Made by a program: the position numbers and the translations under genes. From positions 1-64,000 of the forward strand of contig JAKCPI010003225.1 of the NCBI GenBank assembly GCA_023213315.1: a DNA stretch of 64,000 nt. Reading direction: 5' to 3'. The notes beneath the pieces are model-generated. The model saw only the letters and a program-made list of their open reading frames with translations. It did not search any database and was not told the DNA's origin. The DNA comes from Euborellia annulipes (taxonomy: Eukaryota > Arthropoda > Insecta > Dermaptera > Anisolabididae). Of the stretch, positions 20,727 to 32,602 are shown piece by piece (position 1 is the stretch's first letter; every line of letters begins with the position of its first letter).

Positions 20727-21411
20727 ACTTTCTCTTACCTATGTATATATGTTAATATATATAGAGAGAGAAAGTATTGGTTTCATGTCAAAAATTCGAT
20801 GTCGAGATTTTGATGGATCTTCACGTTTTGAGGTTCCCTGAATCCAAAAAAGTGGTTTTCGCGACATGGTCTGTCTGTGGGTGGGTGTGTGGGTGGGTGG
20901 GTGGGTGTGTGTGTGTCTGTGTTCACTTTTAAGCATGAAGGAATTGAGCTATGAGGCTGAAATTTTATATATAAGTTAAACACCCCCGGGACCGGAAAAA
21001 TAAGCTTTTAATCAAAATCGGCCAAAGAGTACTAGTACTTTACTGAAGTACTTTTTCAGTTTTTTTCGATTTTCTCAAAATTCGCTCTAACGATTTTGAT
21101 TAAAATTCAAAAATAAATTATTTTTTAGATGCTCTTTCAAATGTATATTCTCGTTTTGCTCTCAAAATTGTTTGAAGCACACTTTACTCTTGTGCTTCAT
21201 AGGAAAGATAGGAGAAATGGTTGCCATGGTAACAAAATATAAATATTTTCCCATACTTATAAATTTTACATCTGAATTCAAATATTCCCTACTGCCGGGA
21301 ACTAAATACATGTCGACACAAAAAATCTGGTGTGACAAGCACAGAACACAACTTTCGATTACCGAAGGTAAGAGAAAGTTGTGTGCTGTGCGCCAGTCAC
21401 ACCAGATTTTT
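20727..21411 (+). mobile_element. A-family element, full length
   Basis: ACTTTCTCTTACC hairpin, TG/GTGGG microsatellite (20876-20922), and terminal GCGCCAGTCACACCAGATT. Inserted in the left arm of the palindrome. Confidence 0.85.
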
Positions 21412-21797
21412 ATTTTTAAGTACGTTTAGAGTCGCTCTTGAACCCCGTTATATCTATTTTATTTTTAAGGGATCAATCCTGATGCATAAATTATAAATAT
21501 TCTTTTTTTTTTTTAGGTTGGTAGACGGTCACTAAACTTGAGCTTCTCGTAATTTCTTCCCTGGTAATAAAAGGTAAAATTAATTATGTTCTCTTGAATG
21601 TTTCCTGCACTAAATAATTCAGAAACGCTTCTAAGGGGGCGGGCGCATTCATTCCACATGCTTTAATGGGCAGGCGAAATTGAAAGAATCATTAGTGCAC
21701 TCCTTTAGAGAGAAATTAACGCTAGAAAAGTCAAAAAGGTTAAATGAATATGAGCAAGTAAATAGATGCATCTCTATGTAGATGGGGAGACAAAATT

Positions 21798-22025
21798 TAA
21801 TTTTTTTTTTTTTTTTTTTTTTAAACCCTTTTCGGCTACAGAGGCCATTTAGGGGTTATTTATTTATTATAAATTTTTATATACATTGTACCGATGGCAA
21901 CCGGGGGGCGTTCTACACGCTGATTGCTCGGGGTCACCAATCCCGAGCTTTCGCCGCGCTTGGCATCACTTAACCTCAACGATTGTGGTGACTGTTGTTC
22001 TTCTCCGTTGCCAGGCCCCCCGGCA
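21798..22025 (-). mobile_element. S3 SINE (5S-rRNA-like head)
   Basis: Minus strand: GAGGTTAAGTGATGCC and AAGCGCGG resemble the 5S rRNA A box. GGGATTGGTGACCCCGAG resembles its C box. The tail CTAAATGGCCTCTGTAGCCG and AAAAG lead to poly-A. The 5S assignment is by motif only. Confidence 0.6.
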
Positions 22026-22534
22026 AAATTTAATTAAAACTAAAAAAAAAAATGTTTAGAAATTTGGCCTTAAGGGGGTTCAGGAGCGACGTCTAAACGT
22101 ACTTTAAAAAAAACTAGACTTTGATAAGGAATCTTTCAATGCGGTTTTTTTTAAATGAATTAAATTCATAAGAGATTATTGGGACATCGAGCTATAATTT
22201 TTTGAATGACTTATTAAAAAATTATCGTAATTAATTTTTTTGTTATCAAGCAAATACAAAAAAACAATCTGTCCCAATAATCTTTGATTTTTTTCAAATT
22301 TAAAAATGAATTTATTGTTATTATTAATCACATATTAATTAAGAAATTTTTAAAATAAGTTTAGATGATTTATTTAAAAAATCAACTGTCAAATTAGTTC
22401 AGCATTCTTGCAATAGATGGCAGGCTAGTCTAACAGACGATATAGTATTAGCCTATATTTGGCCTATATTTATATATTTTTATGCTTTTATAAAAGATAC
22501 ATAATATATAATAACATTTATAAAGTATTTCTTG

Positions 22535-22813
22535 TTTTTTTTTTTTTTATATAAAAAACACTCACACTTTTTTCTCATTCACACTCACACTCACACACAC
22601 ATTCACACAGTCTTTTCGGCAACTCAGGCCATTTAAGACTTTAGACGATAACCGTTATTATATAAATATACATATATGGGGTCCAGGCATTCTTATTTAA
22701 GCCATTTGGTATCCAATTGGCTTAAATAAAATCATCTGACTGCCTGGGATTCGAACCCGCGACGTTTGGTATATGAGGTTAGCACGCTAACCTCTACGCC
22801 ATGCCCCGAGGGC
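22535..22813 (-). mobile_element. S1 SINE
   Basis: Full structure, with flanking GTATTTCTTG / GTATTTATTG as a one-mismatch 10-bp target duplication. Confidence 0.8.
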
Positions 22814-22990
22814 GTATTTATTGTTAAAAGATGAATGAAAATCAACCAAATGCACTAAATATTATTAGCTACCATTCTGACATCTGTTGGCAAATTTTTG
22901 AATTACTTGATTTTTTGGGCATACTTTATATGACACACTACGCCCTCTTATCGGGAAAAACATGCATAACACCTTCGCTCCTGTAGTAAA

Positions 22991-23138
22991 TTTTACATCT
23001 GAATTCAAATGTTCCGTACTGTCGGGAACTAAATATATGCCGACACAAAAACTCTGGTGTGACAAGCACAGAACACAACTTTCGATTACCAAAGATAAGA
23101 GAAAGTTGTGTGCTGTGCGCCAGTCACACCAGATTTTT
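22991..23138 (+). mobile_element. A-family long-hairpin end
   Basis: GGGAACTAAATATATGCCGA, CTGGTGTGACAAGCACAG ... CGCCAGTCACACCAG. Confidence 0.75.
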
Positions 23139-24041
23139 TTTTAATCAATTCCCTTATTAAAGTTCCCAGGGGAGTCTATCTAAATAACTTTCCCCCCTTC
23201 AGATGCGTTTTGTTATTATCGACCAGCAAAACGTGCCTATTTGTTCTATAGACAATGAAAATAAATATCTTTGCAAGTGAATAGGCAAGGCAAGGGAGGA
23301 TTGATCATTCTAGAACAGTCTATAATTGCTATAGAAAAGGATAAAAGTCATTAATAAATCCCCCTCCCTCTCTCATTTTTCATCACTTTTTCAAAATTCA
23401 AACATAACATGAGCTTATACAAAATTCCCCAACACCAGTTGAATTGGAAATTACTTAAATTTCCGTTTCGGAAATTATTAGCATACATACATGCACTGAA
23501 AAAGCAATATATTTATAGTTAATAGATTCTATTTAATGCAAAGAAATCCTTGACATAATAATGGCGAAATAAAAAGTCGGTTCAATACTAATATTTGATA
23601 TTTTCTTATTAAATATAATATATGACTAGCTAAAATATAGATATATTAATAGTTAAGATGCCTCTATTTGAATCAGTTACAATAATTTTATTCCCATATC
23701 CCTTTTGCAAAAGCGGCTCAACCCTAGATATATTAATAGTTAAGATGCCAATATTTAAACCGAGCATCACTAAAGTTTATTATTAAGATAATGATATTTG
23801 AATTAAATGGTCGAATCCTCAAATTTAATAATACAGTACTTATATAAAATATTTATTTATTTTAGTCAAAATTTTTTTATTTTAAGAAAAATCTACATAT
23901 TTTTGGATAGAAGAATAATATATTAATATCGAACAGAAGCTATATTAAAATTAAAAACTTGAGTAGTTAAGTTAAATATTCAATAGGTTATATTAAAAAA
24001 TTAAAAATTTCAATGAATTACTAAACTATATGAAGGAACTT
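23139..24041. other. AT-rich, no gene recognised
   Basis: ATATATTAATAGTTAAGATG occurs at about 23642 and 23731 as a direct repeat, and once inverted near 26743. Nothing else identified. Confidence 0.5.
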
Positions 24042-24265
24042 TTGTGGTTATTATTATTACGGGAGGTTTTAATTATAGACCACATTAGTATTAATTATTA
24101 ATTAAAAATAAATATTGTAAAACGTCCCAACTGCTTATTCTGCAGTCGTTTTCAAGTCCTGTGCACTTGAAAATGAATGCAGAATAATCAGTTGGGACGT
24201 TTTACAATATTTATTTTTAATTAATAATTAATACTAATGTGGTCTATAATTAAAACCTCCCGTAA
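24042..24265. mobile_element. Palindromic foldback insertion
   Basis: Near-perfect inverted arms centred at about 24162 (TACGGGAGGTTTTAATTATA and complement; GGGACGTTTTACAATATT). Flanks share TATATGAAGGAACT / TATCTGAAGGAAGT, perhaps an old target duplication. No hammerhead core. Confidence 0.65.
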
Positions 24266-24383
24266 TATCTGAAGGAAGTAAATATATTAATTTAAAACAA
24301 TAAGTTTACATTTATTATAATTTTTTATTATTATGGATTAAATTATATAATACAATTTTAATTACATACCAGTAATTATACAA

Positions 24384-24562
24384 TAATATCGCAGAAATGA
24401 AGTGGAAGGGATGCAGCTAGAAAGAAAAGCTTTAATATCAAATCAAACTCCTTTATAACAAATGGTTTCTGCCAATTTTTGGGGCATTTTTTATAAAGGA
24501 GTTTGATTTGATATTAAAGGTTTTCTTTCTGGATGCATTCCTTCCTCTTCATTTCTGCGATT
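24384..24562. mobile_element. Palindromic foldback insertion
   Basis: Arms of about 70 bp (TATCAAATCAAACTCC and complement). Flanked by an exact 11-bp duplication, TAATTATACAA (24373-24383, 24563-24573). Confidence 0.8.
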
Positions 24563-24573
24563 TAATTATACAA

Positions 24574-25010
24574 AGATATTTATTGTTTTGAAAATAGTAC
24601 GTAATAATAATATCACATAAATAACTTTGGCACTGTGTTGAAAGTTCTTTTTTAACTTCATATATTGTTAAAATTGCTCGTCCTATTGCATTTTCTTCTA
24701 AAACTTGTTTTAAAGTGATATGATTTTTTTCAAAACATCTTTTAATTCTTCTACTGCAGATAAAATTGGTGAAATACTTGTTATGACAAGCGGTGATGAA
24801 TTAGAAGTTGAAGATTTCAAAGAAACAGTATTAGCAGCAATCTGTAATTTAGAGAATTGATTTAAAATTAAAAGTTTCAGTTGTATGCACTCACATTTTT
24901 TATATTCATATGTACAAAAAAAAATCGGTTATTATATTTTTGTAAAAATTGGAAAATAATTAAAAAGTGAAATTGATTTAATAGTAATTATAGTTTTGTA
25001 TACCAGTATA
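24574..25010. other. No gene recognised
   Basis: AT-rich. No repeat identified. Confidence 0.45.
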
Positions 25011-25110
25011 ATTATATGGTATGTTAGCGAGGCGAATAGCTGAATCAGTATGTAGTAGAAAATAAAAGGTCGAGCAGCTATGTTAATTTCTTTATTTAAG
25101 AACCCACAGC

Positions 25111-25147
25111 GACGTTTCGGTCGACTATGCGACTATCTTCATGAATG
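25111..25147 (-). ncRNA. Hammerhead-like motif, degenerate
   Basis: Minus: ATGAAGA (first core C changed), then GTCG...CGACC, GAAACGTCG. The mirror copy is at 25192-25230 on the plus strand. Confidence 0.35.
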
Positions 25148-25191
25148 TCTTTCAAAGAACTTGAGAGGTTTTTCTTTTGACTGAACTCTAG

Positions 25192-25230
25192 CCATGAAGA
25201 TAGTCGCATAGTCGACCGAAACGTCGCTGT
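25192..25230 (+). ncRNA. Hammerhead-like motif, degenerate
   Basis: CATGAAGA, then TAGTCGCATAGTCGACC, GAAACGTCGC. Same core change as its partner. Confidence 0.35.
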
Positions 25231-25556
25231 GGGTTCTTAAATAAAGAAATTAACATAGCTGCTCGAACTTTTATTTTCTACTAAAATTATATCATGTCCA
25301 GTTTATTACATTTTATTTAAAAATAAATATTTATTTAAAAATAAATATTAACAAGTGCCTATAAAATTTCCAGAAATTTTTAAATAAAATAATTTTATTT
25401 AAAATAGCCTTGCAACGTAATTATTTATTTTTTAAAATATTAATTAATTTAAATTTATATCTAAAAAAAAGCTGAATAAATTTTTAAAATGGTTGTATTA
25501 AATGTCTATGATGATATGAGTATACTAAATAATTTGTAATAAAATTTATATATATG

Positions 25557-26118
25557 TGACCGTCCACTTGAAAAGTTACCAAATCTATACTGGGCTAAAT
25601 TTTCAGGAGAGCCGATTAGAAAAAGTTTTTTTTTATTATTGATTTCGATTCTCTAGTTCTTCATCTTATATGATGAAATATTAGATCCATCAGAATATAT
25701 TTATTTTATTTAAAAAATATGAAAAAAACAAGACTTTAAACTCATTTTTCTCAAAACTAGGTTTAAAAATTCACCGAGACCAGAATCGCTGGTCACATTT
25801 ACAAGTTGTGAACCAATGTATAAGAATCTCGGAGAATAAGAAGTCAGATATATGCCCCGGTTAAAAAAATTTTTTTTTCTCGGGTTCCTATATCTGAAAC
25901 ACACTTACTTTGCCATTGGCCAAATGGTTTTTCCGACGGCCATTTAATTAAGTTAAAAAAAAAAAAAAAAGGTTTAAAAATTCATATCTTTCAAACAAAA
26001 AATGATACAAACATTCTAAAAATGCCGACTTGCTGGGCAGGGTGTGTTCCGTACAAAAAGCATAAAAACTCTATTTGGACCCCGGTGAAGATTTGGTACC
26101 TTTTCATGAGGACGGTCA
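25557..26118. mobile_element. TIR element with GACCGTCC termini
   Basis: GTGACCGTCCACTTGAAAAG left and the complement of ATGACCGTCCTCATGAAAAG right, both followed by TACCAAATCT. ATATAT on both sides could be target. No transposase. Confidence 0.65.
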
Positions 26119-27137
26119 TATATATCTCAGATAGATAATTGAATATGTTAGCTTATCAAAAAAAAGTAAAAATATTGAAGAATGGAAAACATACATACCG
26201 TATTCATAATACTTCTTTCGAAGAATCAACCTTAACCCCACTTTTGGGAATATCGTTTCGAGTTCTTTTTCACTGTTTAAAAGAGCATAAAGAATGCTTA
26301 GGCTTGTAATCCCATTTTCTGTAGAAAATAAATTCAAAATTAGATAAGAAATTTAGAAAAAGTCACCGCTATATAGATAGCTAATAATTAATGCCGCTAA
26401 TAGAACAGTATTCAGTTGATATGAATTTTTACTTACCATTTAAGGTTTCGCTAATATTTGATAGTCCCCAATCTTCTAGAAGATCATCAAATTCCATCCT
26501 ATTGTTTGATGAGATGTGCCTATCAAAAATAAGCGAAATGCACAGTTGAGATATAAAATAATAATATATTGATGAAAGCGTTTAGATCATGTAAAAATGG
26601 CTGCGCTGGAAGTAACTGCTTTCCGACCATATTACCGACTGTTTGAAACTAGTAGAGGAAGGGAGCTGGAAGGGAGGTTTTTTGTTTTAATTTCACTTTT
26701 CTCTGTTAGGGGCGCACTTGTCACTTTTAAATAAATTTGATATCTTAACTATTAATATATTGATACTTGCGAGAAATTTTAGTAAATTTACTATCAAAAA
26801 ATATTGTTTTGGATTAAACCGCAGCTTTTATTTAAAGCAAACAAAATGTATGTTTTATTTTAAGTGACATTTAATTAAATAGAATAAATTACTCAAATAA
26901 ATTTTTTGCTTATATTAAATACTTTAAAATTTTGTCACTATTAATAATATGTCGACGTATATTTATTATAAATAAAATATCTTTAATACAAATATATTCT
27001 ACTAAAAATGCCCAACTCTTTCAATATATTAATATTAAAGAAATTTTTTTTACTGTGTGCATAGTTGATATTCAACAGAGCATCTGCTAACCCCTTCCGT
27101 ATTTAACTTTATTCTTTGGACAATTGCATATTCCTGT
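26119..27137. other. No gene recognised
   Basis: AT-rich, no family identified apart from the inverted ATATATTAATAGTTAAGAT copy near 26743. Confidence 0.5.
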
Positions 27138-27285
27138 TTACTTTCTCTTACCTATTTATGTATATATAGAGTAAAGAGAGGCGTCGGATTCATGTCAAAA
27201 ATTCCATGTCGAGATTTTGACGTCCCCTGAGTCCAATTTAAAGCCTGAAGGAATTGAGCTAGCAAGTTGAAGTTTTAGATTCATC
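27138..27285 (+). mobile_element. A-family short-hairpin end
   Basis: ACTTTCTCTTACC, CATGTCAAAAATTCCATG, GGAATTGAGCTAGCAAG. Truncated on the right. Confidence 0.7.
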
Positions 27286-27673
27286 CTCACTCAACTTCAG
27301 CGAGAATGAATGAATGAAATGATTCTGAGAACATTAGTTCTCCTTGAACACTACAATTAGTTAACAATTTAAACAATGTTTGCTCTCCTTACAATAGTTT
27401 ACAATAATCGATGTTCGCACTCATATGTTCTTATAACTACACTTGTACATTGTTTCAATTTCGGCCGCACTCTGTTTCGAGCATTAGCAAAACGCCTCAC
27501 CCTCCAAAAGTATACGCCTAGATGAGCACTCATTCGCGCAGGATGGAAAAGATCAGGTGATGCCGTTTGTATAAATAAACAAATAAATAAAATGAAGGAT
27601 GAAATCAATTATAAGATGTGGAGAATTAATGTGGATAAATATTTACATGAATAAATAATTAAAATTGAAATGA
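27286..27673. other. No gene recognised
   Basis: Unassigned. Confidence 0.4.
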
Positions 27674-28980
27674 AAAAAATCTGGTGTGACTGGCTCACAG
27701 CACACAACTTTCTCTTACCCTTCGGTAAGAGAAAGTTGCGCACTGTGCTGGTCACACCAGATTTTTTGTGTCGAGATATATTTAGTTTCCGATAGCACCT
27801 TAGTTTCAAACTTGCATTTTAAATGTTGACTGCTTCAAATAAACTATGGTTATTTTTCAAAATTTTAATCTCATATTTGGACATTTTATACACAATATAG
27901 AATCGTAAATAAATACAAAATTTCATAAGAATTGGAAAAAAAAATTTTAAATGCCTAAAAAGTTCTAAAGGGACCCCCTTTTGAATCGAAATTAACATAC
28001 AAATCCCTATAGGAAATTAACATTGTTCCTATGCGAAGATAAGGTGGAAAGGGAATTTAAAAAGAGTAGAGAGAGACGATAATGTTTGCAAGTGAGAGAG
28101 AGACATATATGTTTTCTTTGAAACAATTAAAGACACAAATAAATTTAAAAAAAATGGGAATTTAAATAATAATTGATTTTTTTTTTTTTTTTTTTTTTTT
28201 TAAACACTAACACTTTTTTCTCATTCACACTCACACTCACACACACATTCACACAGTCTTTTCGGCAACTCAGGCCATATAAGACTTTTTTACGATATCC
28301 GTCATTGATAAATATACATATATGGGGGTCCAGGCATTCTTATTTAAGCCATTTGGTATCCAATTGGCTTAAATAAAATCATCGGACTGCCTGGGGTCCG
28401 AACCCGCGACGTTTGGTTTATGAGGTTAGCACGCTAACCTCTACGCCATGCCCCGGGGGCATAATTGATTTTTAATCTAATAAAAAGAAAAAGATTTAAA
28501 TTCCGTTACCATGGCAACCATTTCTATCTTTCCTATGAAGAACAAGAGTAAAGTGGTCTTCAGAAGATTTCAATGGCAAAATGAGAATATACATTTTAAA
28601 GAGCATCTACAAAATAATTGATTTTTGAACCTTAATCAAAATCGTTGGAGCGACTTTTGAGAAAATCAAAAAAAAAAAAACAACTGAAAAAGTGCATCAG
28701 TAAAGTCTTAGTACTCTTTGGTCGATTTTGATTAAAAGCTTATTTTCACGCTCCAGGGAGGGGTTTAACTTAAATATAAAATTTTAACCTCCTAGCTCAA
28801 TTCCTTCATGCTTTAAATTGAACACAGACAGACAGACCATGTCGCGAAAACCACTTTTTTGGATTCAGGGGACCTCAAAACGTGAAGATCCATCAAAATC
28901 TCGACATTGAATTTTTGACATGAATCCATTACCTACTTTCTCTCTATATATATACCATATATAGAGGTAAGAGAAAGTAA
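27674..28980 (-). mobile_element. A-family element (long subfamily) with nested S1 SINE
   Basis: Almost perfect long hairpin at 27678-27764, the long-subfamily block, SINE, body from 28461, and short hairpin TATATAGAGGTAAGAGAAAG at the end. Confidence 0.85.
28180..28460 (-). mobile_element. S1 SINE with target duplication
   Basis: Flanked by ATAATTGATTTTT at 28169-28181 and 28461-28473 (exact). The duplicated bases are A-family sequence, so order of insertion is clear. Confidence 0.88.
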
Positions 28981-29634
28981 AAAATTGGAGAAACGTTGCA
29001 CAAAGTGTATAGAGCTCAAAAAAAAAATAAAATATTTTATCCAAAAACCTGTGTTTCATTCAAAAAGTCACGGACTTATTGACCTGCCCTCGTATTATGA
29101 TGACTATATGAAATTTATTTTTTATTTCATTAAAAACCACTCAAAACTGGATTAAAACCTGGAGAGTTTTAACCTGTGCTTTTAAGCACCCTGTTTTTAA
29201 CCGAACACGCTGTTTTATATTTACTGAAAAAATTCTTTGATTCGCATCTTATTCTAACAAATCCCGGTGAACAAAATCGGGGAGATTGTCTTAAGAAAAT
29301 ATTAAAAGAAATCTTTCCTGACATTTTAATATTAATAATGGAAACAGAAGAACGCAAGATCGGGCATTAAACAAAGATATTAATATTTAAAATGTTTTTG
29401 TCTATGTTATAATGTCCGCATCTCTAGAAATTAACATTTTTCATTAAATTCTTTTTTAATTAAATTTTATGAGCGACTCTAAAATTATTTTAAAAGAATC
29501 TCTAAGTTGCTTTTACGAGTATAGAAAAGGCAAAGTCTGCCTGGATGAAAAAATAAACATGTATTCTATAGTTCTTTGGCTTTCTAAAAATCATTCATTC
29601 GTAAAAATCCGTTAATTATTAACGAAATTATTAA

Positions 29635-30312
29635 CAAAAAATCTGGTGTGACTGGCGCACAGCACACAACTTTCTCTTACCTTCGGTAATCGAAAGTTGT
29701 GTACTGTGCTTGTCACACCAGATTTTTTGTGTCGACATGTATTTAGTTTCCGACAGTAGGGTACAATTGAATTCAAGATGTAAAATTTATAAGTATGGGA
29801 AAATATATATATTTTGATACCATGGCAATCATTTCTCCTATCTTCCCTATGGAGTACAAGAGTAAAGTGGTCTTCAGAAGATTTCAATCACAAAATGAGA
29901 ATATACATTTTATAGAGAATCTAAAAAATAATTGATTTTTGAATTTTAAAAAAAATCGTTGGAGCAAATTTTGAGAAAATCGAAAAAAACTGAAAAAGTG
30001 AATCAGTAAAGTGCTAGTACTCTTTGGTCGATTTTGTTCAAAAGCTTCGTGTCACGTCCCATGGGGGTGCCTAACTTAAATATAAAATTTCAACCTCCTA
30101 ACTCTTTTCGTTCTTGAGATATTTTGTTCACAGACACACACACAGACACACAGACAGACAGACCATGTCGCGAAAACCACTTTTTTGGATTCAGGGGACC
30201 TCAAAACGTGAAGATCCATCAAAATCTCGACATCGAATTTTTGACATGAATCCAATACTTTCTCTATATATATATATATATTACATATATATAGAGGTAA
30301 GAGAAAGTAAAA
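29635..30312 (-). mobile_element. A-family element, full length
   Basis: Both hairpins intact. CACAGACACACACACAGACA-type microsatellite at about 30130-30160. Confidence 0.85.
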
Positions 30313-30444
30313 CGTCAGCAAAGAAAAAACACAAGTACACTCATTGGTCGAAAAAATAGACTCCTTTTTCTTTATTCTTATAAACAAAAGCCCATTTTTT
30401 TCGACCAGTGAGTGTACTTGTGTTTTTCCTTTGCTGACGTTTTT
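30311..30444. repeat. Inner palindrome
   Basis: ACGTCAGCAAAG ... ACACAAGTACACTC with inverted partner GAGTGTACTTGTGT ... CTTTGCTGACGT. Arms about 48 bp, loop about 30 bp. Confidence 0.8.
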
Positions 30445-30714
30445 GTTCATAATTTCGTTAATAATTATCAGATTTTTACGAATGAATGATTTTTAGAAAG
30501 CCAAAGAACTATAGAATATCGTATATATATTTTTGCATTCAGGGATATCTAAAATTGTATTAGGGGTGATCAAAGCAAAAAAAATCTTGAAAATTTCGAT
30601 TTTTCTAAATAAACACGTTTAAATGACCTCCGATTGGGATGAAATTTAAAATTTATATATATTCTAACTATCTGCATAATTTGACGCGATGTCGCGTTAA
30701 AAATAATTTGAACA

Positions 30715-30885
30715 TTCTAAATAAAAGCCGTTTTAGAGCACATTTTCTATCAAAATCTATTTTGCTCTATATCTCTAAAACGGTGCCTGATGGAAAAATT
30801 CTAACTACATATCTGAATTCAGAATGAAAAAATGCACTAGGTTCACTAATCAGATTTCTTGTGAAAAAAACCTTGTCGACTAGTG
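30715..30885. repeat. Block shared with interior of the 12.7-kb hAT
   Basis: Inverted copy of 13170-13345 (ATCTCTAAAACGGTGCCTGA; AATCAGATTTCTTGTG; CTTGTCGAC). Confidence 0.7.
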
Positions 30886-31110
30886 TAATTAATAAAAACA
30901 TTTTTTTCTTATTTACAAGGGGACGGCCAAGTGAGTATATCACGGATTCGTTTGAAAAAAATTGAGGTGATACTTTGAGCCAAAAAAATGTTCACGTGTT
31001 TCGGCGTTTTACTCCATAGAGCCCCGATTGGCCAAAAAAAAAATAAATAAATACCGAAACAATTTTCGCGCTTTCAAGTAGTTTCTGTTTGAAACATTAC
31101 GTAACAGTCA

Positions 31111-31172
31111 GCTGTGGCTAGGCTGGTAGCGTCGCCGACTGGTAAGTATGTGGTCCCGGGTTCGAACAACAG
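31111..31172 (+). other. tRNA-like sequence, left arm
   Basis: TGGCTAGGCTGGTAGCG fits a Pol III A box / D arm. GGGTTCGAAC fits a B box / T arm. Not a full cloverleaf that I can fold. Confidence 0.45.
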
Positions 31173-31752
31173 AGTATGTTAATTTTTTTTTTTTAATCTT
31201 TTTATGTTATTGTAACAAACAATATATTTAAAACTGTTTCATATTTTTTTTTCATATTTTATTATTTTTTTTTTTAGTAATTAAATTTTAAAATTTTTTT
31301 ATATATCCTTTATAAACTGCGCTAATTGTCGCCTACTTATTTGTTTTGCATGTTTTTATGACTTATATCACCCTACTTCGTGTGGGGTAAGTGTACAAGT
31401 AAATTAACAAAGTAAGTTATCTATATTCGCTTGACTACCTAATTTCTTTTATTAAATATAAGCAAATAAATTTTTTATTAATATCACGTATTTATTTAAT
31501 TAATGGATTATTTTATGCCTTCTTTATTTCTTCATATATTTAAATACTGTAATAAATGATATTTTCTTCATGAATTTAAATTAAATTTTAATTTTAAGGT
31601 AATAAATAAACTCGAAAAACAATTTTAACAAAATTTTAAAATTTAATAACTAAAAAAAAATAATAAAATATGAAAAAAAAATATGAAACAGTTTTAAATA
31701 TATTGTTTGTTACAATAACATAAAAAGATAAAAAAAAAAAAAATTGCTTACT

Positions 31753-31817
31753 CCGTCGTTTGAACCCGGGACCACATACTTACCAGTCGGCTACGCTACC
31801 AGCCTAGCCACAGCTGA
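31753..31817 (-). other. tRNA-like sequence, right arm
   Basis: Inverted copy of 31111-31172 with a few changes (GTAGCGTAGCCGACTGG; GGGTTCAAAC). Confidence 0.45.
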
Positions 31818-32006
31818 CTGTTACGTAATGTTTCAAACAGAAACTACTTGAAAGCGCGAAAATTGTTTCGGTATTTATTTATTTTTTTTGGCCAATCAGG
31901 GCTCTATGGAGTAAAACACCGAAACACGTGAAAATTTTTTTAGCTCAAAGTATCACCTCAATTTTTTCAAACGAATCCGTGATATACTCACTTGGCCGTC
32001 CCCTTG

Positions 32007-32424
32007 TGAGTTACTCGAGGCGGCAAGAGATGGCGTTAGTTTTCTCCATAGGAATACAAGGGACTTTTTCCATTTCATTCTAGAGCTTCCAGCAAATTAA
32101 TTAAAGGCAAAAAATTAATTATTCTTTAACACAATGATTACTAATTTAATTATCTACAAATTATAGAGCTCCTTTTTTTTAAATATCATTTATTTAATGA
32201 GATTAATCTAAAAAAAATATATTTTTTCAAAAATCAAAAAAAGGGATTCTATAAGTTGTAGATATTATAATTTAAAAAAAATTTGAGGTCGATAGCTTCA
32301 AAATTTTGGCCGCTGGAAACTCCCAAAATTAGCACGCCGAGACGCGCACCTTAACGATTTTTTTCAGATTTGAAATATTTACTATTTCTGGCTCCAATAT
32401 GAAATTGTGCTAGGTCTCAAGTTT
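32007..32424. other. No gene recognised
   Basis: AT-rich, unassigned. Confidence 0.4.
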
Positions 32425-32602
32425 GAGAAAATTGGGGTACTAGTACTTTACTGATATATTTTTTTAGTTTTTTTTTTTCACTTTTCTACTAATTCTCTCC
32501 TTCAATTTTGACTGAAATTCATAAATCAATTATTTTTTAGATTCTCTTTGAAATGTTTATTCTTATTTGGCTCTCAAAATTGTTTGAAGCCCACTTTTTT
32601 AC
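32425..32602 (+). mobile_element. A-family internal fragment
   Basis: GTACTAGTACTTTACTGATA, CAATTATTTTTTAGATTCTC, TCAAAATTGTTTGAAGCCCA. Confidence 0.65.

Larger units (their letters stand above)
20150..22990. mobile_element. Large palindromic element with about 600-bp arms
   Basis: Left arm 20150-20722 plus 21420-21446, right arm 22074-22102 plus 22112-22990. Shared blocks include GATTATTGGGACAGATTG, GCAATAGATGGCA and GGGAAAAACATGC. An A-family copy interrupts the left arm and an S1 SINE the right arm. The 5S-like SINE lies in the spacer. No transposase. Confidence 0.8.
25053..25282. mobile_element. Palindromic foldback with paired hammerhead-like motifs
   Basis: Arms TAGTAGAAAATAAAAG ... 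and complement, about 95 bp each. A motif is at the tip of each arm. AATTATAT flanks both sides loosely. Confidence 0.75.
29562..30518. mobile_element. Palindromic unit split by an A-family element
   Basis: Arms 29562-29634 and about 30446-30518 share ATTCTATAGTTCTTTGGC and CATTCATTCGTAAAAATC in inverted orientation. The A copy and a second palindrome lie between. Confidence 0.75.
30916..32006. mobile_element. 1.09-kb palindromic element with tRNA-like boxes in both arms
   Basis: Termini CAAGGGGACGGCCAAGTGAG and complement. Arms of about 390 bp, AT-rich centre. No target duplication found. No ORF. Confidence 0.8.

Noticed and set aside
21782..21973. Open frame with GDRGAFYTL-like text
   Set aside because: Overlaps the 5S-like SINE on the opposite strand. 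Not coding.
24042..24265. GGGACGTTTTAC at the palindrome tip as another hammerhead
   Set aside because: No CTGANGA and no GAAA in the right places.
25111..25230. Repeated GAAACGTC as CRISPR repeats
   Set aside because: Dispersed, irregular spacing, eukaryotic context, part of palindromic units.
23498..27063. ATGCACTGAAAAA and inverted ATGCACACAGTAAAAAA as ends of a 3.6-kb element
   Set aside because: Similarity fades after about 15 bases and no coding lies between. Likely chance in AT-rich DNA.
30076..30450. 124-codon minus-strand open frame
   Set aside because: Translation of an A-family end, its microsatellite and an unrelated palindrome.
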